DNA from: Sphingopyxis sp.
GTDB taxonomy: Bacteria > Pseudomonadota > Alphaproteobacteria > Sphingomonadales > Sphingomonadaceae
Reading direction: 5' to 3'
Assembly (NCBI RefSeq): GCF_016704835.1
Contig: NZ_JADIZJ010000001.1
Span: 791,001 to 855,000 of the forward strand
Length of the DNA: 64,000 bases
Each line of letters starts with the position of its first letter. The first letter of the stretch is position 1. The notes beneath the pieces are model-generated. The model was given only the letters and a program-made list of their open reading frames with translations, was not told the DNA's origin and made no database searches. The translations under genes were made by a program, and so were the position numbers. Below, in pieces: positions 1 through 9,059 of the stretch.

Positions 1-1
1 C

Positions 2-1105
2 CCCGGACAGACCATGGCCAATATCGCGGTGGTCGAGCGGGATTATCCGAACCTCTACAAACGCTTCACCGCGCTCGGGCCCTTGATGGACAAGCTCGGC
101 AATGGCGGCAAGGGCATCGGCTGGAACACCGAGCATGAGGTGGAGAACCTGCGCAATCTCAATGGCCGCGTCCTCGAAGAGGGTCCGACCAAGGGTATGC
201 CGCAAATTGAAAGCGCGATCGACGCAGCCGAGGTTATCCTGATGCTCGCGCCTGAGACCAATGGCGAGGTCGCGGTCAAAGCGTGGGGCGATCTGGGCAA
301 GAAAACGGGCCGCGATCACAAGCATCTCGCCTTGCCCAAGGAAGAGGAGAAAATCCGCTTCCGCGACATTCAGGCGCAGCCGAGGAAGATCATTTCCTCG
401 CCCACCTGGTCGGGGATCGAGAGTGAGCATGTCTGCTACAATGCTGGCTACACCAACGTCCATGAACTGATCCCGTGGCGCACGCTGACCGGCCGTCAGC
501 AGCTCTACCAGGATCACAAGTGGATGCGCGCCTTTGGCGAAGGCTTCTGTGTCTATCGCCCGCCGATTGATACCAAGGCGGTGAAACCAATGCTCGATGA
601 GGCGAAGGGCGCGCCGCACGTGATCCTCAACTTCATCACACCGCACCAGAAATGGGGCATCCACTCGACCTATACCGACAATCTGCTGATGCTGACGCTG
701 TCGCGCGGCGGGCCGATTGTTTGGATGAGTGAGGTGGACGCGGCAAAGGCCGGGCTGGTCGACAATGACTGGGTGGAGGCGTTCAATTCCAACGGTGCGC
801 TCGTCGCCCGCGTCGTCGTCTCGCAGCGCATGAAGGAAGGCACGCTGTTCATGTATCATGCGCAGGAAAAGCTGACCAATATGCCCGGCTCTCCGCTGAC
901 CGGGCAGCGCGGGGGCATTCACAACTCGGTGACCCGCGCGGTGCTGAAGCCAACCCACATGATCGGCGGCTATGTCCAGCTTGCCTACGGGTTCAACTAT
1001 TACGGAACCGTTGGTTCAAACCGCGACGAATATGTCATCGTCCGCAAACTATCGAAGGTCGATTGGCTCGAAGAAGCCCTGCCTGAAGGGGAGACCGTAG
1101 CATGA
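2..1105 (+). CDS. narG: respiratory nitrate reductase alpha subunit, C-terminal part (5' end outside window)
   Basis: This is the last roughly 370 residues of the molybdenum-containing catalytic subunit of membrane-bound nitrate reductase, which reduces nitrate to nitrite on the cytoplasmic face. Family members are about 1,200-1,250 aa and the frame is open to the window edge, so the ATG at 14 is internal and the N-terminal Fe-S ligands and most of the Mo-bisMGD site are not visible. Recognisable stretches include SSPTWSG, NFITPHQKWGIHSTYTDN and the NMPGSPLTGQRGGIHNSVTR region of the C-terminal dinucleotide-binding domain. The stop overlaps the narH start (ATGA), as in a classic narGHJI operon. 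Confidence 0.97.
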   Translation, partial: PGQTMANIAVVERDYPNLYKRFTALGPLMDKLGNGGKGIGWNTEHEVENLRNLNGRVLEEGPTKGMPQIESAIDAAEVILMLAPETNGEVAVKAWGDLGKKTGRDHKHLALPKEEEKIRFRDIQAQPRKIISSPTWSGIESEHVCYNAGYTNVHELIPWRTLTGRQQLYQDHKWMRAFGEGFCVYRPPIDTKAVKPMLDEAKGAPHVILNFITPHQKWGIHSTYTDNLLMLTLSRGGPIVWMSEVDAAKAGLVDNDWVEAFNSNGALVARVVVSQRMKEGTLFMYHAQEKLTNMPGSPLTGQRGGIHNSVTRAVLKPTHMIGGYVQLAYGFNYYGTVGSNRDEYVIVRKLSKVDWLEEALPEGETVA

Positions 1106-2628
1106 AAATCCGCGCACAAATCGGCAAGGTTCTGAACCTCGACAAATGCATCGGCTGCCACACTTGCTCGGTGACGTGCAAGAACGTGTGGACCAGCCGT
1201 GAAGGTATGGAATACGCTTGGTTCAACAATGTCGAGACCAAGCCCGGCATCGGCTATCCTAAGGACTGGGAGAACCAAAAACGCTGGAATGGCGGCTGGG
1301 AGCGTACTCCGGGTGGTTCGATCCGGCCCAAGATGGGCGGCAAATGGCGGCTGCTGGCGAAAATTTTCGCCAATCCCGACCTGCCTGAAATCGACGACTA
1401 CTACGAACCCTTCACCTTTGATTACGACCATTTGCAAAAGGCGGGCGAAAGCAAGGCCTTTCCCACCGCGCGCGCCCGCAGCCTGATCAGCGGCAAGCGG
1501 ATGGAGAAGATCGAATGGGGTCCGAACTGGGAAGAAATTCTTGGCGGTGAATTCTCCAAACGTTCGGAGGATTACAATTTCGAAGGGGTCCAGAAGGAGA
1601 TCTACGGCCAGTTCGAAAACACCTTCATGATGTATCTGCCAAGGCTGTGCGAGCACTGCCTCAACCCCACTTGTGTCGCCGCCTGCCCGTCTGGCGCGAT
1701 CTACAAGCGCGAGGAGGACGGCATTGTCCTGATCGATCAGGAAGCGTGCCGTGGCTGGCGCATGTGCGTGTCGGGCTGCCCCTACAAGAAGATCTATTAC
1801 AACTGGAAAACCGGCAAATCGGAAAAGTGCATTTTTTGCTATCCGCGTATCGAAGCCGGGCAGCCGACGGTGTGCAGTGAAACCTGCGTTGGCCGTATCC
1901 GCTATCTGGGCGTTATGCTCTATGATGCTGATCGCATCGAGGAAGCGGCCAGCGCCGAGAATGTCGAGGATCTGTATCAGGCGCAGCTCGATATCTTCCT
2001 TGATCCCAATGATCCCGAAGTGATCGAGCAGGCCCGTAAAGACGGCGTGCCGGAAAACTGGCTGGAGGCCGCACGGCATTCGCCGGTGTGGAAAATGGCG
2101 ATGGAATGGAAGGTCGCCTTCCCGCTTCACCCGGAATATCGGACCTTGCCGATGGTATGGTACGTGCCGCCGCTTTCGCCGATCAGCGCAGCAGCGAATG
2201 CCGGGCAGATTTCGGTCAACAACAACATGCCCGATATCCGCTCGCTTCGCATTCCGCTCAAATACCTCGCCAACCTGCTGACTGCGGGGGACGAGGAGCC
2301 GATTGCTGTCTGCCTTGAACGCATGCTCGCCATGCGCGGCTACATGCGCTCAAAATCGATCGAGGGCGTGCAGAACGAAACCATCGCCACCGATGTCGGC
2401 CTCACTGGCGCGCAGATCGAGGAAATGTACAAGGTCATGGCGCTGGCGGATTACGAAGATCGTTTCGTCATCCCCACCGGCCACCGCGAGGATGCCGAAG
2501 ACATGTTCGAAGAACGCGGTTCCTGCGGCTTCTCCTTCGGCAATGGCTGTTCGGGCGGATCGACCAAGGCCAATCTGTTCGACACCCACTCTCGCAAGAA
2601 ACTCCAGACTCCATCGGAGGTGTTCTGA
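1102..2628 (+). CDS. narH: respiratory nitrate reductase beta subunit (iron-sulfur)
   Basis: The 508-residue electron-transfer subunit carries electrons from the NarI haems to NarG. Four cysteine groups are visible: CIGCHTCSVTC near residues 16-26; CEHCLNPTCVAACP near 183; CRGWRMCVSGCP near 216; and CIFCYP with the later CSETCVG. The tryptophan at about residue 219 replaces a cysteine, the hallmark that makes one cluster [3Fe-4S] rather than [4Fe-4S] in NarH. The length is typical. The start codon overlaps the narG stop and the stop overlaps narJ, so translation is probably coupled through the operon. Confidence 0.98.
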   Translation: MKIRAQIGKVLNLDKCIGCHTCSVTCKNVWTSREGMEYAWFNNVETKPGIGYPKDWENQKRWNGGWERTPGGSIRPKMGGKWRLLAKIFANPDLPEIDDYYEPFTFDYDHLQKAGESKAFPTARARSLISGKRMEKIEWGPNWEEILGGEFSKRSEDYNFEGVQKEIYGQFENTFMMYLPRLCEHCLNPTCVAACPSGAIYKREEDGIVLIDQEACRGWRMCVSGCPYKKIYYNWKTGKSEKCIFCYPRIEAGQPTVCSETCVGRIRYLGVMLYDADRIEEAASAENVEDLYQAQLDIFLDPNDPEVIEQARKDGVPENWLEAARHSPVWKMAMEWKVAFPLHPEYRTLPMVWYVPPLSPISAAANAGQISVNNNMPDIRSLRIPLKYLANLLTAGDEEPIAVCLERMLAMRGYMRSKSIEGVQNETIATDVGLTGAQIEEMYKVMALADYEDRFVIPTGHREDAEDMFEERGSCGFSFGNGCSGGSTKANLFDTHSRKKLQTPSEVF

Positions 2629-3314
2629 TGCAATCGCTTCACCTGATATCATTGCTGCTGCAATATCCGACCAAGGACTTGCAATCGGTCGCAGGCGAAA
2701 TCCGCCAGCGGCTGGAGGGCGACAAAGCGCTTCCCACTGCTGACGTCGCTGCGCTTTCTCCCTTGCTCAAGCGTCTCGCCACCAGCGACATTTACGACGC
2801 GCAGGAAGCCTATGTTGAACTGTTCGACCGGGGCCGGGCGCACAGCCTGCATTTGTTCGAGCATGTCCATGGTGAAAGCCGCGACCGGGGGCAGGCAATG
2901 GTCGATCTGCGCCAGCGCTATCTTGCTGCCGGGCTGGAACCCAGTGGCAACGAGCTGCCCGATTATCTCCCGCTTTTCCTCGATTATTGCTCCACTCTGC
3001 CGGAGCAGGCGGCGCGCGAGGCTCTGGCCGAACCGGGCGTGGTGATGGTGGCGATTGCGGCCCGTCTGGCCGAGCGGGAATCCGATTATGCGCCGGTGTT
3101 TGAATTGTTGTGCGCCATCGCAGGCGTCGAGATGGACGAAGAGGCCAAGAACGCCATCCCTCCAGCCGATGACCCGCGGGATCTCGAAGAACTTGATGCC
3201 CAATGGGAAGAGGAGGAGATCCGTTTCGGAGCCGAAGCTGCCCCGGACCCCAACGCCGCGTGCCCTATCGCTGCAAGCCAGCTTGCCGCGATGCGGGGCG
3301 AGAAAGGAGCCTGA
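2628..3314 (+). CDS. narJ: nitrate reductase assembly chaperone (delta subunit)
   Basis: A 228-residue all-helical chaperone of the NarJ/TorD family. In this family it binds the NarG N-terminus and allows molybdenum cofactor insertion and membrane docking; it is not part of the final enzyme. The identity rests on features such as LFEHVHGESRDRGQAMVDL and GNELPDYLPLFLDY, which are strongly conserved in NarJ, and on position between narH and narI. The C-terminal third is very acidic (DDPRDLEELDAQWEEEE), a common feature of NarJ tails. The start ATG shares one base with the narH stop. Confidence 0.97.
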   Translation: MQSLHLISLLLQYPTKDLQSVAGEIRQRLEGDKALPTADVAALSPLLKRLATSDIYDAQEAYVELFDRGRAHSLHLFEHVHGESRDRGQAMVDLRQRYLAAGLEPSGNELPDYLPLFLDYCSTLPEQAAREALAEPGVVMVAIAARLAERESDYAPVFELLCAIAGVEMDEEAKNAIPPADDPRDLEELDAQWEEEEIRFGAEAAPDPNAACPIAASQLAAMRGEKGA

Positions 3315-3316
3315 TC

Positions 3317-4072
3317 ATGATTGACGCACCTCTACCCAGTGAAGCAGGGCATGAAGCCCTTGCCACGATCCCCATCGATCTGTGGATCAACACTTTCCTG
3401 TTCGGCGCGCTCCCTTACATCGCGCTGGCCGTGATGATTATTGGCAGCATTTTCCGCTATGAAAGGGAGCCTTACACCTGGCGCAGCGGATCAAGCCAGT
3501 TGCTCCGGCGCAAGCAGTTGATGTGGGGCTCCGTCCTGTTCCACATCGGCATCTTGTTCCTGTTTATGGGCCATTTTGTCGGTCTGCTTACTCCGCACAG
3601 CGTCTACAGTCTGGTGATTACGGCGGAAGCGAAGCAGATGGTTGCCATTGTGGCAGGATCGATTGCGGGTTTGATTTGCTTTGTCGGGCTGGTGCTACTG
3701 ATGCATCGCCGGTTCTTCGATCCGCGCATTCGCCGCCAGTCGCCATTTGCGGATAACGCCATATTGGGGATCCTGTTTGTGCAGCTATTATTGGGGCTGG
3801 CAACCGTGCCCTTCTCGCTCGCGCATAGCGATGCCGAAGTGATGCTGCGCCTGTCGGCCTGGGCGCAGGGAATATTCACTTTTGAACCGGGAGTTGGCCG
3901 CTATGTGGCAGGCCTTGATTGGCCCTATCAGGCACACCTCGTGCTCGGCATGCTGATCTTTTTGCTGCTGCCCTTTACCCGACTGGTTCACATCTTCTCG
4001 GCTCCGGTCCGCTATCTGTGGCGCGGCGGCTATCAGATCGTCCGTTCACGCAAGGATTTGAGCCATGGATGA
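3317..4072 (+). CDS. narI: respiratory nitrate reductase gamma subunit (cytochrome b)
   Basis: A 251-residue membrane cytochrome b that oxidises quinol and passes electrons to NarH. The start at 3317 gives the family's usual length; the frame is open further upstream inside narJ, but that part has no NarI character. There are five hydrophobic segments. The four haem-ligand histidines fall at residues 76, 86, 207 and 225, with spacings of 10 and 18 that match the two-haem arrangement known for E. coli NarI. It lies 2 bases after narJ and overlaps the next gene by 8 bases. Confidence 0.97.
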   Translation: MIDAPLPSEAGHEALATIPIDLWINTFLFGALPYIALAVMIIGSIFRYEREPYTWRSGSSQLLRRKQLMWGSVLFHIGILFLFMGHFVGLLTPHSVYSLVITAEAKQMVAIVAGSIAGLICFVGLVLLMHRRFFDPRIRRQSPFADNAILGILFVQLLLGLATVPFSLAHSDAEVMLRLSAWAQGIFTFEPGVGRYVAGLDWPYQAHLVLGMLIFLLLPFTRLVHIFSAPVRYLWRGGYQIVRSRKDLSHG

Positions 4073-4877
4073 TGTGATGGAACGCGCGCCGGTCATCGTC
4101 GGCGGGGTAGAAATTGCCGAATCCGCGATTGCGGCAGAAGTGCAGAACCATCCCGCTCCCGATGCCGAGGCGGCATGGAACGCGGCGGCAGAAGCTTTGG
4201 CTATTCGGCAATTACTGTTGGCTGAGGCAGATCGTCTGGAGATAGATCCCGGAGAGCGCTGTGATGCGGAAGGTCGTCGTCTTGCGGATGACGACGCCCG
4301 GATTGATGCCCTGCTGAGCCAGGAAGTCGCTGTCCCGGTTGCAAACGAAGGGGAAGCAAGGCGGTTCTACGATCAGCATCGCGAGCGCTTTGCCAGCGAA
4401 CCGCTGGTCGAGGCGGAGCATATTCTGTTTTCTGCCAGCCCGGACGATGAATTCAATTACAGTCTGGCCGTCGGTGATGCCCGCATGGCGATCCGCGAGT
4501 TGGAGAAGGACCCCGCCTGCTTTGCCGAGTTGGCCAAGGCGAAATCAGCTTGCCCGTCCAAGGAACAGGGCGGCAATCTGGGTCAGATCGGGAAGGGGCA
4601 AACCGTGGCCGAATTCGAACGGGCGCTGTTCGCCCTGTCCGAGGGCGAATTGTGCCGTAATCCGGTGAAATCGCCATTCGGCGTTCATGTCATCCGTGCA
4701 GGGCGCAGGGTGGAAGGGCGGCAATTGCCGTTCGAAATGGTCGAGGCGTCGATCCGCGAATATCTGGAAGAAGCCAGCTACCGCAAGGCAATGGCGCAAT
4801 ATCTCTCGATCCTCGGTAGCCAGACCAGCATCGAAGGTGTGGAGCTGCCGATTGCGGACGGGCCGCTCGTTCAGTGA
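4065..4877 (+). CDS. parvulin-type peptidyl-prolyl isomerase, nar operon accessory
   Basis: A 270-residue protein with a C-terminal parvulin (PpiC) domain: EAEHILFSA near residue 110, GGNLGQIGKGQTVAEFERALF near 170, and SPFGVHVIRAGRR near 205. It has no signal peptide, so it should act in the cytoplasm. Related NifM/PpiC proteins are encoded directly after narI in several proteobacterial nar operons and are thought to help fold or mature the reductase. That role is inferred here from position. The start overlaps narI and the stop overlaps moaA, so it is part of the same transcription unit. Confidence 0.9.
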   Translation: MDDVMERAPVIVGGVEIAESAIAAEVQNHPAPDAEAAWNAAAEALAIRQLLLAEADRLEIDPGERCDAEGRRLADDDARIDALLSQEVAVPVANEGEARRFYDQHRERFASEPLVEAEHILFSASPDDEFNYSLAVGDARMAIRELEKDPACFAELAKAKSACPSKEQGGNLGQIGKGQTVAEFERALFALSEGELCRNPVKSPFGVHVIRAGRRVEGRQLPFEMVEASIREYLEEASYRKAMAQYLSILGSQTSIEGVELPIADGPLVQ

Positions 4878-5890
4878 GCGACAATCGCCGCCCCGATGTC
4901 TTGCCGCTCGTCGCTCCCTTGCAGGACGGGATCGGGCGACGGTTCGAATATCTGCGCCTGTCGCTGACCGATGTGTGCAACTTCCGCTGCACCTACTGCC
5001 TTCCCGATGGCTACAAGAAGCCCTGCAACAAGCCGGCTGAACTGTCTGTCGAGGAGATCCGCAGGGCAGCAAGCGGCTTTGCCGAGCTTGGCCTGTGGAA
5101 AGTGCGTCTGACCGGGGGCGAGCCGACCTTGCGTCGTGATTTTGAGGAAGTGGCACGCGCTGTGTCAGAGGTGCCCGGCATTCGCCGTGTCGCGATGACC
5201 ACCAATGGCTATCGGCTGGCTGAGAGGGCGCAAGTGTGGCGGGACTGCGGGATAAGTGCGCTCAATATAAGCGTGGATTCGCTTGATCCCGCAAAGTTTG
5301 CGCAGATCACCGGACACGACCGGCTGGAAGAGGTGTTGCGCGGGGTCGAGGCCGCTCAAGCAGCGGGTTTTGAAAGTATAAAACTCAACGCTGTTCTTAT
5401 GCGCGGCGTAAATGATGACGAGCTGGCTGCAATGGTCGATTTTGTCGCTACACGCGATCTCTCCCTGCGCTTCATCGAAGTCATGCGCACCAATGACAAT
5501 GCTGCGTTTTTCGGTGCGCGGCATGTTGCCGGACAGACGGTGATTAACCGGCTGGAAGCGGACGGATGGCAACGTGTTCCACGTCAGCCCGGAGCAGGGC
5601 CGGCGGTCGAGCTGGGTCATCCAGAGGCCAAGGGACGCATCGGGATTATCGCGCCGTATTCGAAGGACTTCTGCGCCAGTTGCAACCGCCTGCGTCTCTC
5701 ATCCGACGGAAAGCTGCATCTGTGCCTGTTTGGCGATGGAGGCATGGATATTCGGCCGCTGCTACAAAGCGAGGACAGCGCTGCGTTGACGGACCGCATT
5801 CGCGCGCTTGTCGGTACAAAGGCACCTGCGCATCGCCTGCATGAAGGCAACAGCGGCGCCACTCCGCATTTGGCATCCATTGGAGGTTGA
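4874..5890 (+). CDS. moaA: GTP 3',8-cyclase, molybdenum cofactor step 1
   Basis: A radical-SAM enzyme that, with MoaC, converts GTP to cyclic pyranopterin monophosphate. The N-terminal radical-SAM motif CNFRCTYC places its [4Fe-4S] cysteines at residues 35, 39 and 42. The C-terminal cluster is seen in FCASCNRLRLSSDGKLHLC, and the chain ends in the conserved Gly-Gly. The length of 338 aa is normal. The GTG start overlaps the stop of the PpiC gene (GTGA). Its place inside the nar operon ties cofactor supply to nitrate respiration. No moaC is present in the window, so the partner must be encoded elsewhere. Confidence 0.97.
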   Translation: MSDNRRPDVLPLVAPLQDGIGRRFEYLRLSLTDVCNFRCTYCLPDGYKKPCNKPAELSVEEIRRAASGFAELGLWKVRLTGGEPTLRRDFEEVARAVSEVPGIRRVAMTTNGYRLAERAQVWRDCGISALNISVDSLDPAKFAQITGHDRLEEVLRGVEAAQAAGFESIKLNAVLMRGVNDDELAAMVDFVATRDLSLRFIEVMRTNDNAAFFGARHVAGQTVINRLEADGWQRVPRQPGAGPAVELGHPEAKGRIGIIAPYSKDFCASCNRLRLSSDGKLHLCLFGDGGMDIRPLLQSEDSAALTDRIRALVGTKAPAHRLHEGNSGATPHLASIGG

Positions 5891-5893
5891 GAC

Positions 5894-6154
5894 ATGGCTG
5901 TTGAGACCACTCGTGTCGAATTATGCGGTCGTCTGGCCGATGCCTGCGGCCCGTTCGTTGACCTGACGCTCCCTGTCGAGGGTTTGCCAGTCCCGGAACT
6001 GATATCCATTCTGCGCGAGCGTTTTCCGGCGCTTCAAGATGGGCTGTCAAAGGGACGGATCAGGGCTTGCATCAACGAAACCATTGTTCCGAATGAAGCA
6101 ATCATTCGGCCGGGTGATACTGTCGCTCTCTTCCCCCCGGTCTCTGGCGGATGA
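5894..6154 (+). CDS. moaD: molybdopterin synthase sulfur-carrier (small) subunit
   Basis: An 86-residue ubiquitin-fold sulfur carrier that supplies the dithiolene sulfur as a C-terminal thiocarboxylate. The decisive feature is the C-terminal FPPVSGG, ending in Gly-Gly as required for adenylation and thiocarboxylation, preceded by the typical DTVALFPPV segment. It starts 3 bases after moaA and overlaps moaE by 4 bases (ATGA), so the two synthase subunits are probably made in step. Confidence 0.96.
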   Translation: MAVETTRVELCGRLADACGPFVDLTLPVEGLPVPELISILRERFPALQDGLSKGRIRACINETIVPNEAIIRPGDTVALFPPVSGG

Positions 6155-6639
6155 GCTGCCAAGTGGAATTGACCGAAGCCGGGTTTGATCCGGCTGCACG
6201 GCTTGCGACCTTCTCAGCCTCGCTAGGGGATGAGGGCGCCGTCGTCAGTTTCACCGGCCGTGCCCGTGGCAAGGCCAAAGATGGCAATGCGGTCGGCGCG
6301 CTCGTTCTGGAGACCTATCGCGGGGTCACTTTGGCATCCATGCAAGCGATTGCAGGCGATGCACACGAACGGTTCGCGATCACGCACAGCCATGTGGTTC
6401 ACCGAGCAGGACGGATATTACCGGGTGAAGCCATCGTCTTTGTCGCGACCGCCTCACCGCACCGGCGGGCGGCATTCGAAGCGGCGGATTATCTGATGGA
6501 CCGGCTCAAGACAGAAGCCGTGTTCTGGAAGCGCGAAGAGCATGGAGATGGGGCTTCCTGGATCGAGCCAACTGCTCAGGATCAAAAGGACACAGTCCGC
6601 TGGCTGCAAAGTGAAGGTGAGGAAAATGCCCGGAATTGA
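6151..6639 (+). CDS. moaE: molybdopterin synthase catalytic (large) subunit
   Basis: A 162-residue subunit that inserts two sulfurs into cyclic pyranopterin monophosphate to form molybdopterin. Conserved features are GAVVSFTGRAR near residue 30, the YRGVTLASM stretch, THSHVVHRAGRILPGEAIVFVATASPHR (positions 85-112), and the DRLKTEAVFWKRE segment near 115-128 that holds the catalytic lysines. Its 3' end overlaps moaB by 14 bases. Confidence 0.96.
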   Translation: MSCQVELTEAGFDPAARLATFSASLGDEGAVVSFTGRARGKAKDGNAVGALVLETYRGVTLASMQAIAGDAHERFAITHSHVVHRAGRILPGEAIVFVATASPHRRAAFEAADYLMDRLKTEAVFWKREEHGDGASWIEPTAQDQKDTVRWLQSEGEENARN

Positions 6640-7162
6640 CGAAAGCCTGAAATTCTATCCGCTCGGCATCGCGGTTCTTACCATTTCCGACACGCGCACT
6701 TTGGAAACGGACACATCTGGCGCGCTGCTCGCAGAACGGCTGCAATCCGCAGGCCACAATCTGGTGGATCGGGATATCGTGAAGGACGAGATTGATGACA
6801 TCCGCGAGCAGTTGAATGCGTGGCTCGCTAACCCGTCAATCGAGATCATTCTAACCACTGGAGGCACGGGATTTTCACCGCGCGACAACACGCCAGAGGC
6901 GGTCAAACCCTTGCTTAAGCGGGAGATGGACGGGTTCTCGGTCGCGTTCCATCAGAAGAGCCTGCAAAGCGTGGGTGTCGCCACGATGCAATCGCGCGCA
7001 TTCGCCGGACAGGCGGGCGATGCCTTCATCTTCTGCGTACCCGGCTCAACAGGCGCTTGCCGCGATGCATGGGACGGCTTGCTTGAGCTGGAATTCGACA
7101 GCCGTCACAAACCATGCTCGATTGCAGGTGCCTTGCCGCGCTTGCGGGACGTGTGCGCTTGA
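6626..7162 (+). CDS. moaB: molybdenum cofactor biosynthesis protein B (molybdopterin adenylyltransferase type)
   Basis: A 178-residue MoaB/MogA-family protein that adenylates molybdopterin before molybdenum insertion. The start at 6626 is chosen because GGTGAGG lies just upstream and the protein then begins at the usual place before AVLTISDTRT. The family signature TTGGTGFSPRDNTPEA lies near residues 73-88, and FCVPGST follows the substrate-binding region. An upstream in-frame start at 6542 would only add sequence overlapping moaE. MoaB and MogA cannot be separated confidently by eye. Confidence 0.93.
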   Translation: MPGIDESLKFYPLGIAVLTISDTRTLETDTSGALLAERLQSAGHNLVDRDIVKDEIDDIREQLNAWLANPSIEIILTTGGTGFSPRDNTPEAVKPLLKREMDGFSVAFHQKSLQSVGVATMQSRAFAGQAGDAFIFCVPGSTGACRDAWDGLLELEFDSRHKPCSIAGALPRLRDVCA

Positions 7163-8343
7163 TTTCTTTTGATCAAGCATTGGCCTTGGTCGAAGCCTCG
7201 GTAGCGTCGCTACCAGGGGAAGACGTGCCGCTGGCTGAGGCCGCTGGGCGAGTGCTTGCTGCACCCGTCTTCGCTCGGCGAGAGGCTCCGTTTTCTGATG
7301 TCGCTGCTATGGATGGCTATGCGGTGCATGATGGCTCGACCAAAGCAGGCATGCCAATCTTGGTTTTGGGCGAAAGCCGAGCAGGCGCTGGCTTCTCGGG
7401 AGCAGTCCAGCCGGGTCAAGCGATACGCATATTTACGGGCGCTCCCATGCCCAATGGCGCGGACCGCGTCATTATGCAGGAATACGCCACACGAGAGCAG
7501 GATACGGTGATCTTCGCCGAAGGCTATGGGCCGGGCTGGCACGTACGCGCCGCTGGTAGTGATTTTTCGGCTGGCGATCTCTTGCTGGATGTCGGAACAC
7601 GGCTTGGCCCGCGCACAATTGTCACTGCCGCAGCGGCTGATCAGGCGATGCTTAAAGTCTCCGCGCAGCCCAAAGTGGCCATTATTGGCACCGGCGATGA
7701 ACTCGCACCTCCGGGCGAGGCGCATTTGCGCGCCGACGCAATACCTGAGAGTGTAACCTACGGTATCGCCGCATTGGCACAGCAGGCCGGTGCGCGCGTG
7801 GTCGCAAGGATGATCGGGGAGGACAGCCTGCCAGCACTCGAACGACTGGCCGGAGAAATGCTGGACCAGGCCGATGTGGTGATCGTGACCGGCGGCGCAT
7901 CCGTTGGCGAGCGCGACTTTGCCAAGCCGATGTTCGTATCTCACGGGCTGGAGTTGCTGTTTTCCAAAGTCGCCATGAAGCCAGGCAAACCTGTCTGGTT
8001 AGGCGAGGCAAAGGGGAAATGGGTTCTGGGCCTGCCGGGCAATCCGACCTCGGCCATGGTGACTGCGCGCCAATTCCTGCGCGCGCTTTTGGCGGGGCTC
8101 CAAGGTCAGAGCATCGCTCAGGTTTTGCAGTGGCGGACGTTGCCGCTCGCTTGCCAACTGCCAGCAACCGGCGGCCGCGAAACATTCGTCAGGGCAAGAT
8201 GGGACGCCGATGGGTTGCGCCCGCTGGGCAATCAGGACAGCGGGGTGCAGTTGGCGTTGGCGCAGGCTGACTGGTTGATCCGAAGCTTGCCCAATTCGCC
8301 CGCTCTTGACGCAGGTGGAATGGTCACCGCGCTGGAGTTTTGA
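7159..8343 (+). CDS. moeA: molybdopterin molybdenumtransferase
   Basis: A protein of about 394 residues that inserts molybdate into adenylated molybdopterin. Domains in order: N-terminal MoeA region with SDVAAMDGYAV, the PMPNGADRVIMQE segment, the molybdopterin-binding domain with GTGDEL and VTGGASVGERDF, the LPGNPTSAMV loop, and a C-terminal beta-barrel. The start is uncertain. A TTG at 7159 overlaps the moaB stop (TTGA) and has GGGA nine bases upstream; GTG at 7153 and an ATG at 7114 inside moaB are alternatives. It is the last cofactor gene of the plus-strand operon. Confidence 0.93.
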   Translation: MISFDQALALVEASVASLPGEDVPLAEAAGRVLAAPVFARREAPFSDVAAMDGYAVHDGSTKAGMPILVLGESRAGAGFSGAVQPGQAIRIFTGAPMPNGADRVIMQEYATREQDTVIFAEGYGPGWHVRAAGSDFSAGDLLLDVGTRLGPRTIVTAAAADQAMLKVSAQPKVAIIGTGDELAPPGEAHLRADAIPESVTYGIAALAQQAGARVVARMIGEDSLPALERLAGEMLDQADVVIVTGGASVGERDFAKPMFVSHGLELLFSKVAMKPGKPVWLGEAKGKWVLGLPGNPTSAMVTARQFLRALLAGLQGQSIAQVLQWRTLPLACQLPATGGRETFVRARWDADGLRPLGNQDSGVQLALAQADWLIRSLPNSPALDAGGMVTALEF

Positions 8344-8387
8344 AATTGGCACTGCGCAATCCGCCGTATGCGAAAGTGACCTGAACG

Positions 8388-9059
8388 ATGGACTGGATCG
8401 AGTTTTCTCTGGCGCTGATCGTGTTCTTCCCGTCGCACGGCACACTGATACGCCCGCCGATCAAGCCATGGTTGGTCAAACTGATTGGGACGGGAGGGTT
8501 CACCTTTGGCTATTCGGTGCTCTCAATTGGGGTTTTGGCATGGTTGATCTCGGCTGCGGGACGTGCGCCATTCGTATCGCTATGGTATTGGCAGCCTTGG
8601 CATAATCACGTTGTTTTGACGATCATGCTGGTCGTGTGTCTGATCTTTGCGCTGGCCATCGGGCGCCCCAATCCCTTTTCCTTCGGTGGATCGAAAAATG
8701 CCGCATTCGATCCGGACCGACCTGGAATTGTCGGTGTGATGCGGCATCCCTTGCTTGCCGCGCTCGCATTGTGGGCGCTGGCTCATGTCTTTGCGAACGG
8801 CGACCTTGCCCACCTGATCATGTTTGGCACCTTTGCCGTTTTTGCGATGACTGGCGGTAGTATTATCGACCGACGCAAGAAACGGACGATGGATGCCGAT
8901 TGGGACGAACTTCGGCGGCGAGTGAAACAGAGCGGGTATTCCAAAGCTTTGGTATCGTTGTTGCACGAGCCATTTAGGCTACTCGCTGGAGTAGCCGGAT
9001 ATGCCGCCCTGATTTTCGCCCACCCATACTTGTTCGGGGTTAGTCCGATCGCGGGCTAA
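8388..9059 (+). CDS. NnrU-family integral membrane protein
   Basis: A 223-residue membrane protein with about six hydrophobic segments that resembles the NnrU family. NnrU homologues occur beside denitrification genes in alphaproteobacteria, and the family shares features with isoprenylcysteine methyltransferase-like membrane proteins. Characteristic stretches are FFPSHGT near the N-terminus and GVMRHPLLAALALWALAHVFANGD in the middle (about residues 120-145). It follows moeA by 44 bases and may be the last gene of the nar-moa operon. The biochemical role is not established. Its 3' end overlaps mobA, which converges on it, by 20 bases. Confidence 0.85.
   Translation: MDWIEFSLALIVFFPSHGTLIRPPIKPWLVKLIGTGGFTFGYSVLSIGVLAWLISAAGRAPFVSLWYWQPWHNHVVLTIMLVVCLIFALAIGRPNPFSFGGSKNAAFDPDRPGIVGVMRHPLLAALALWALAHVFANGDLAHLIMFGTFAVFAMTGGSIIDRRKKRTMDADWDELRRRVKQSGYSKALVSLLHEPFRLLAGVAGYAALIFAHPYLFGVSPIAG

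Noticed and set aside
7170..7180. TTTTGATCAAG near the moeA start as an FNR box
   Set aside because: It is TTGATCAA without the 4-base spacer, inside coding sequence.
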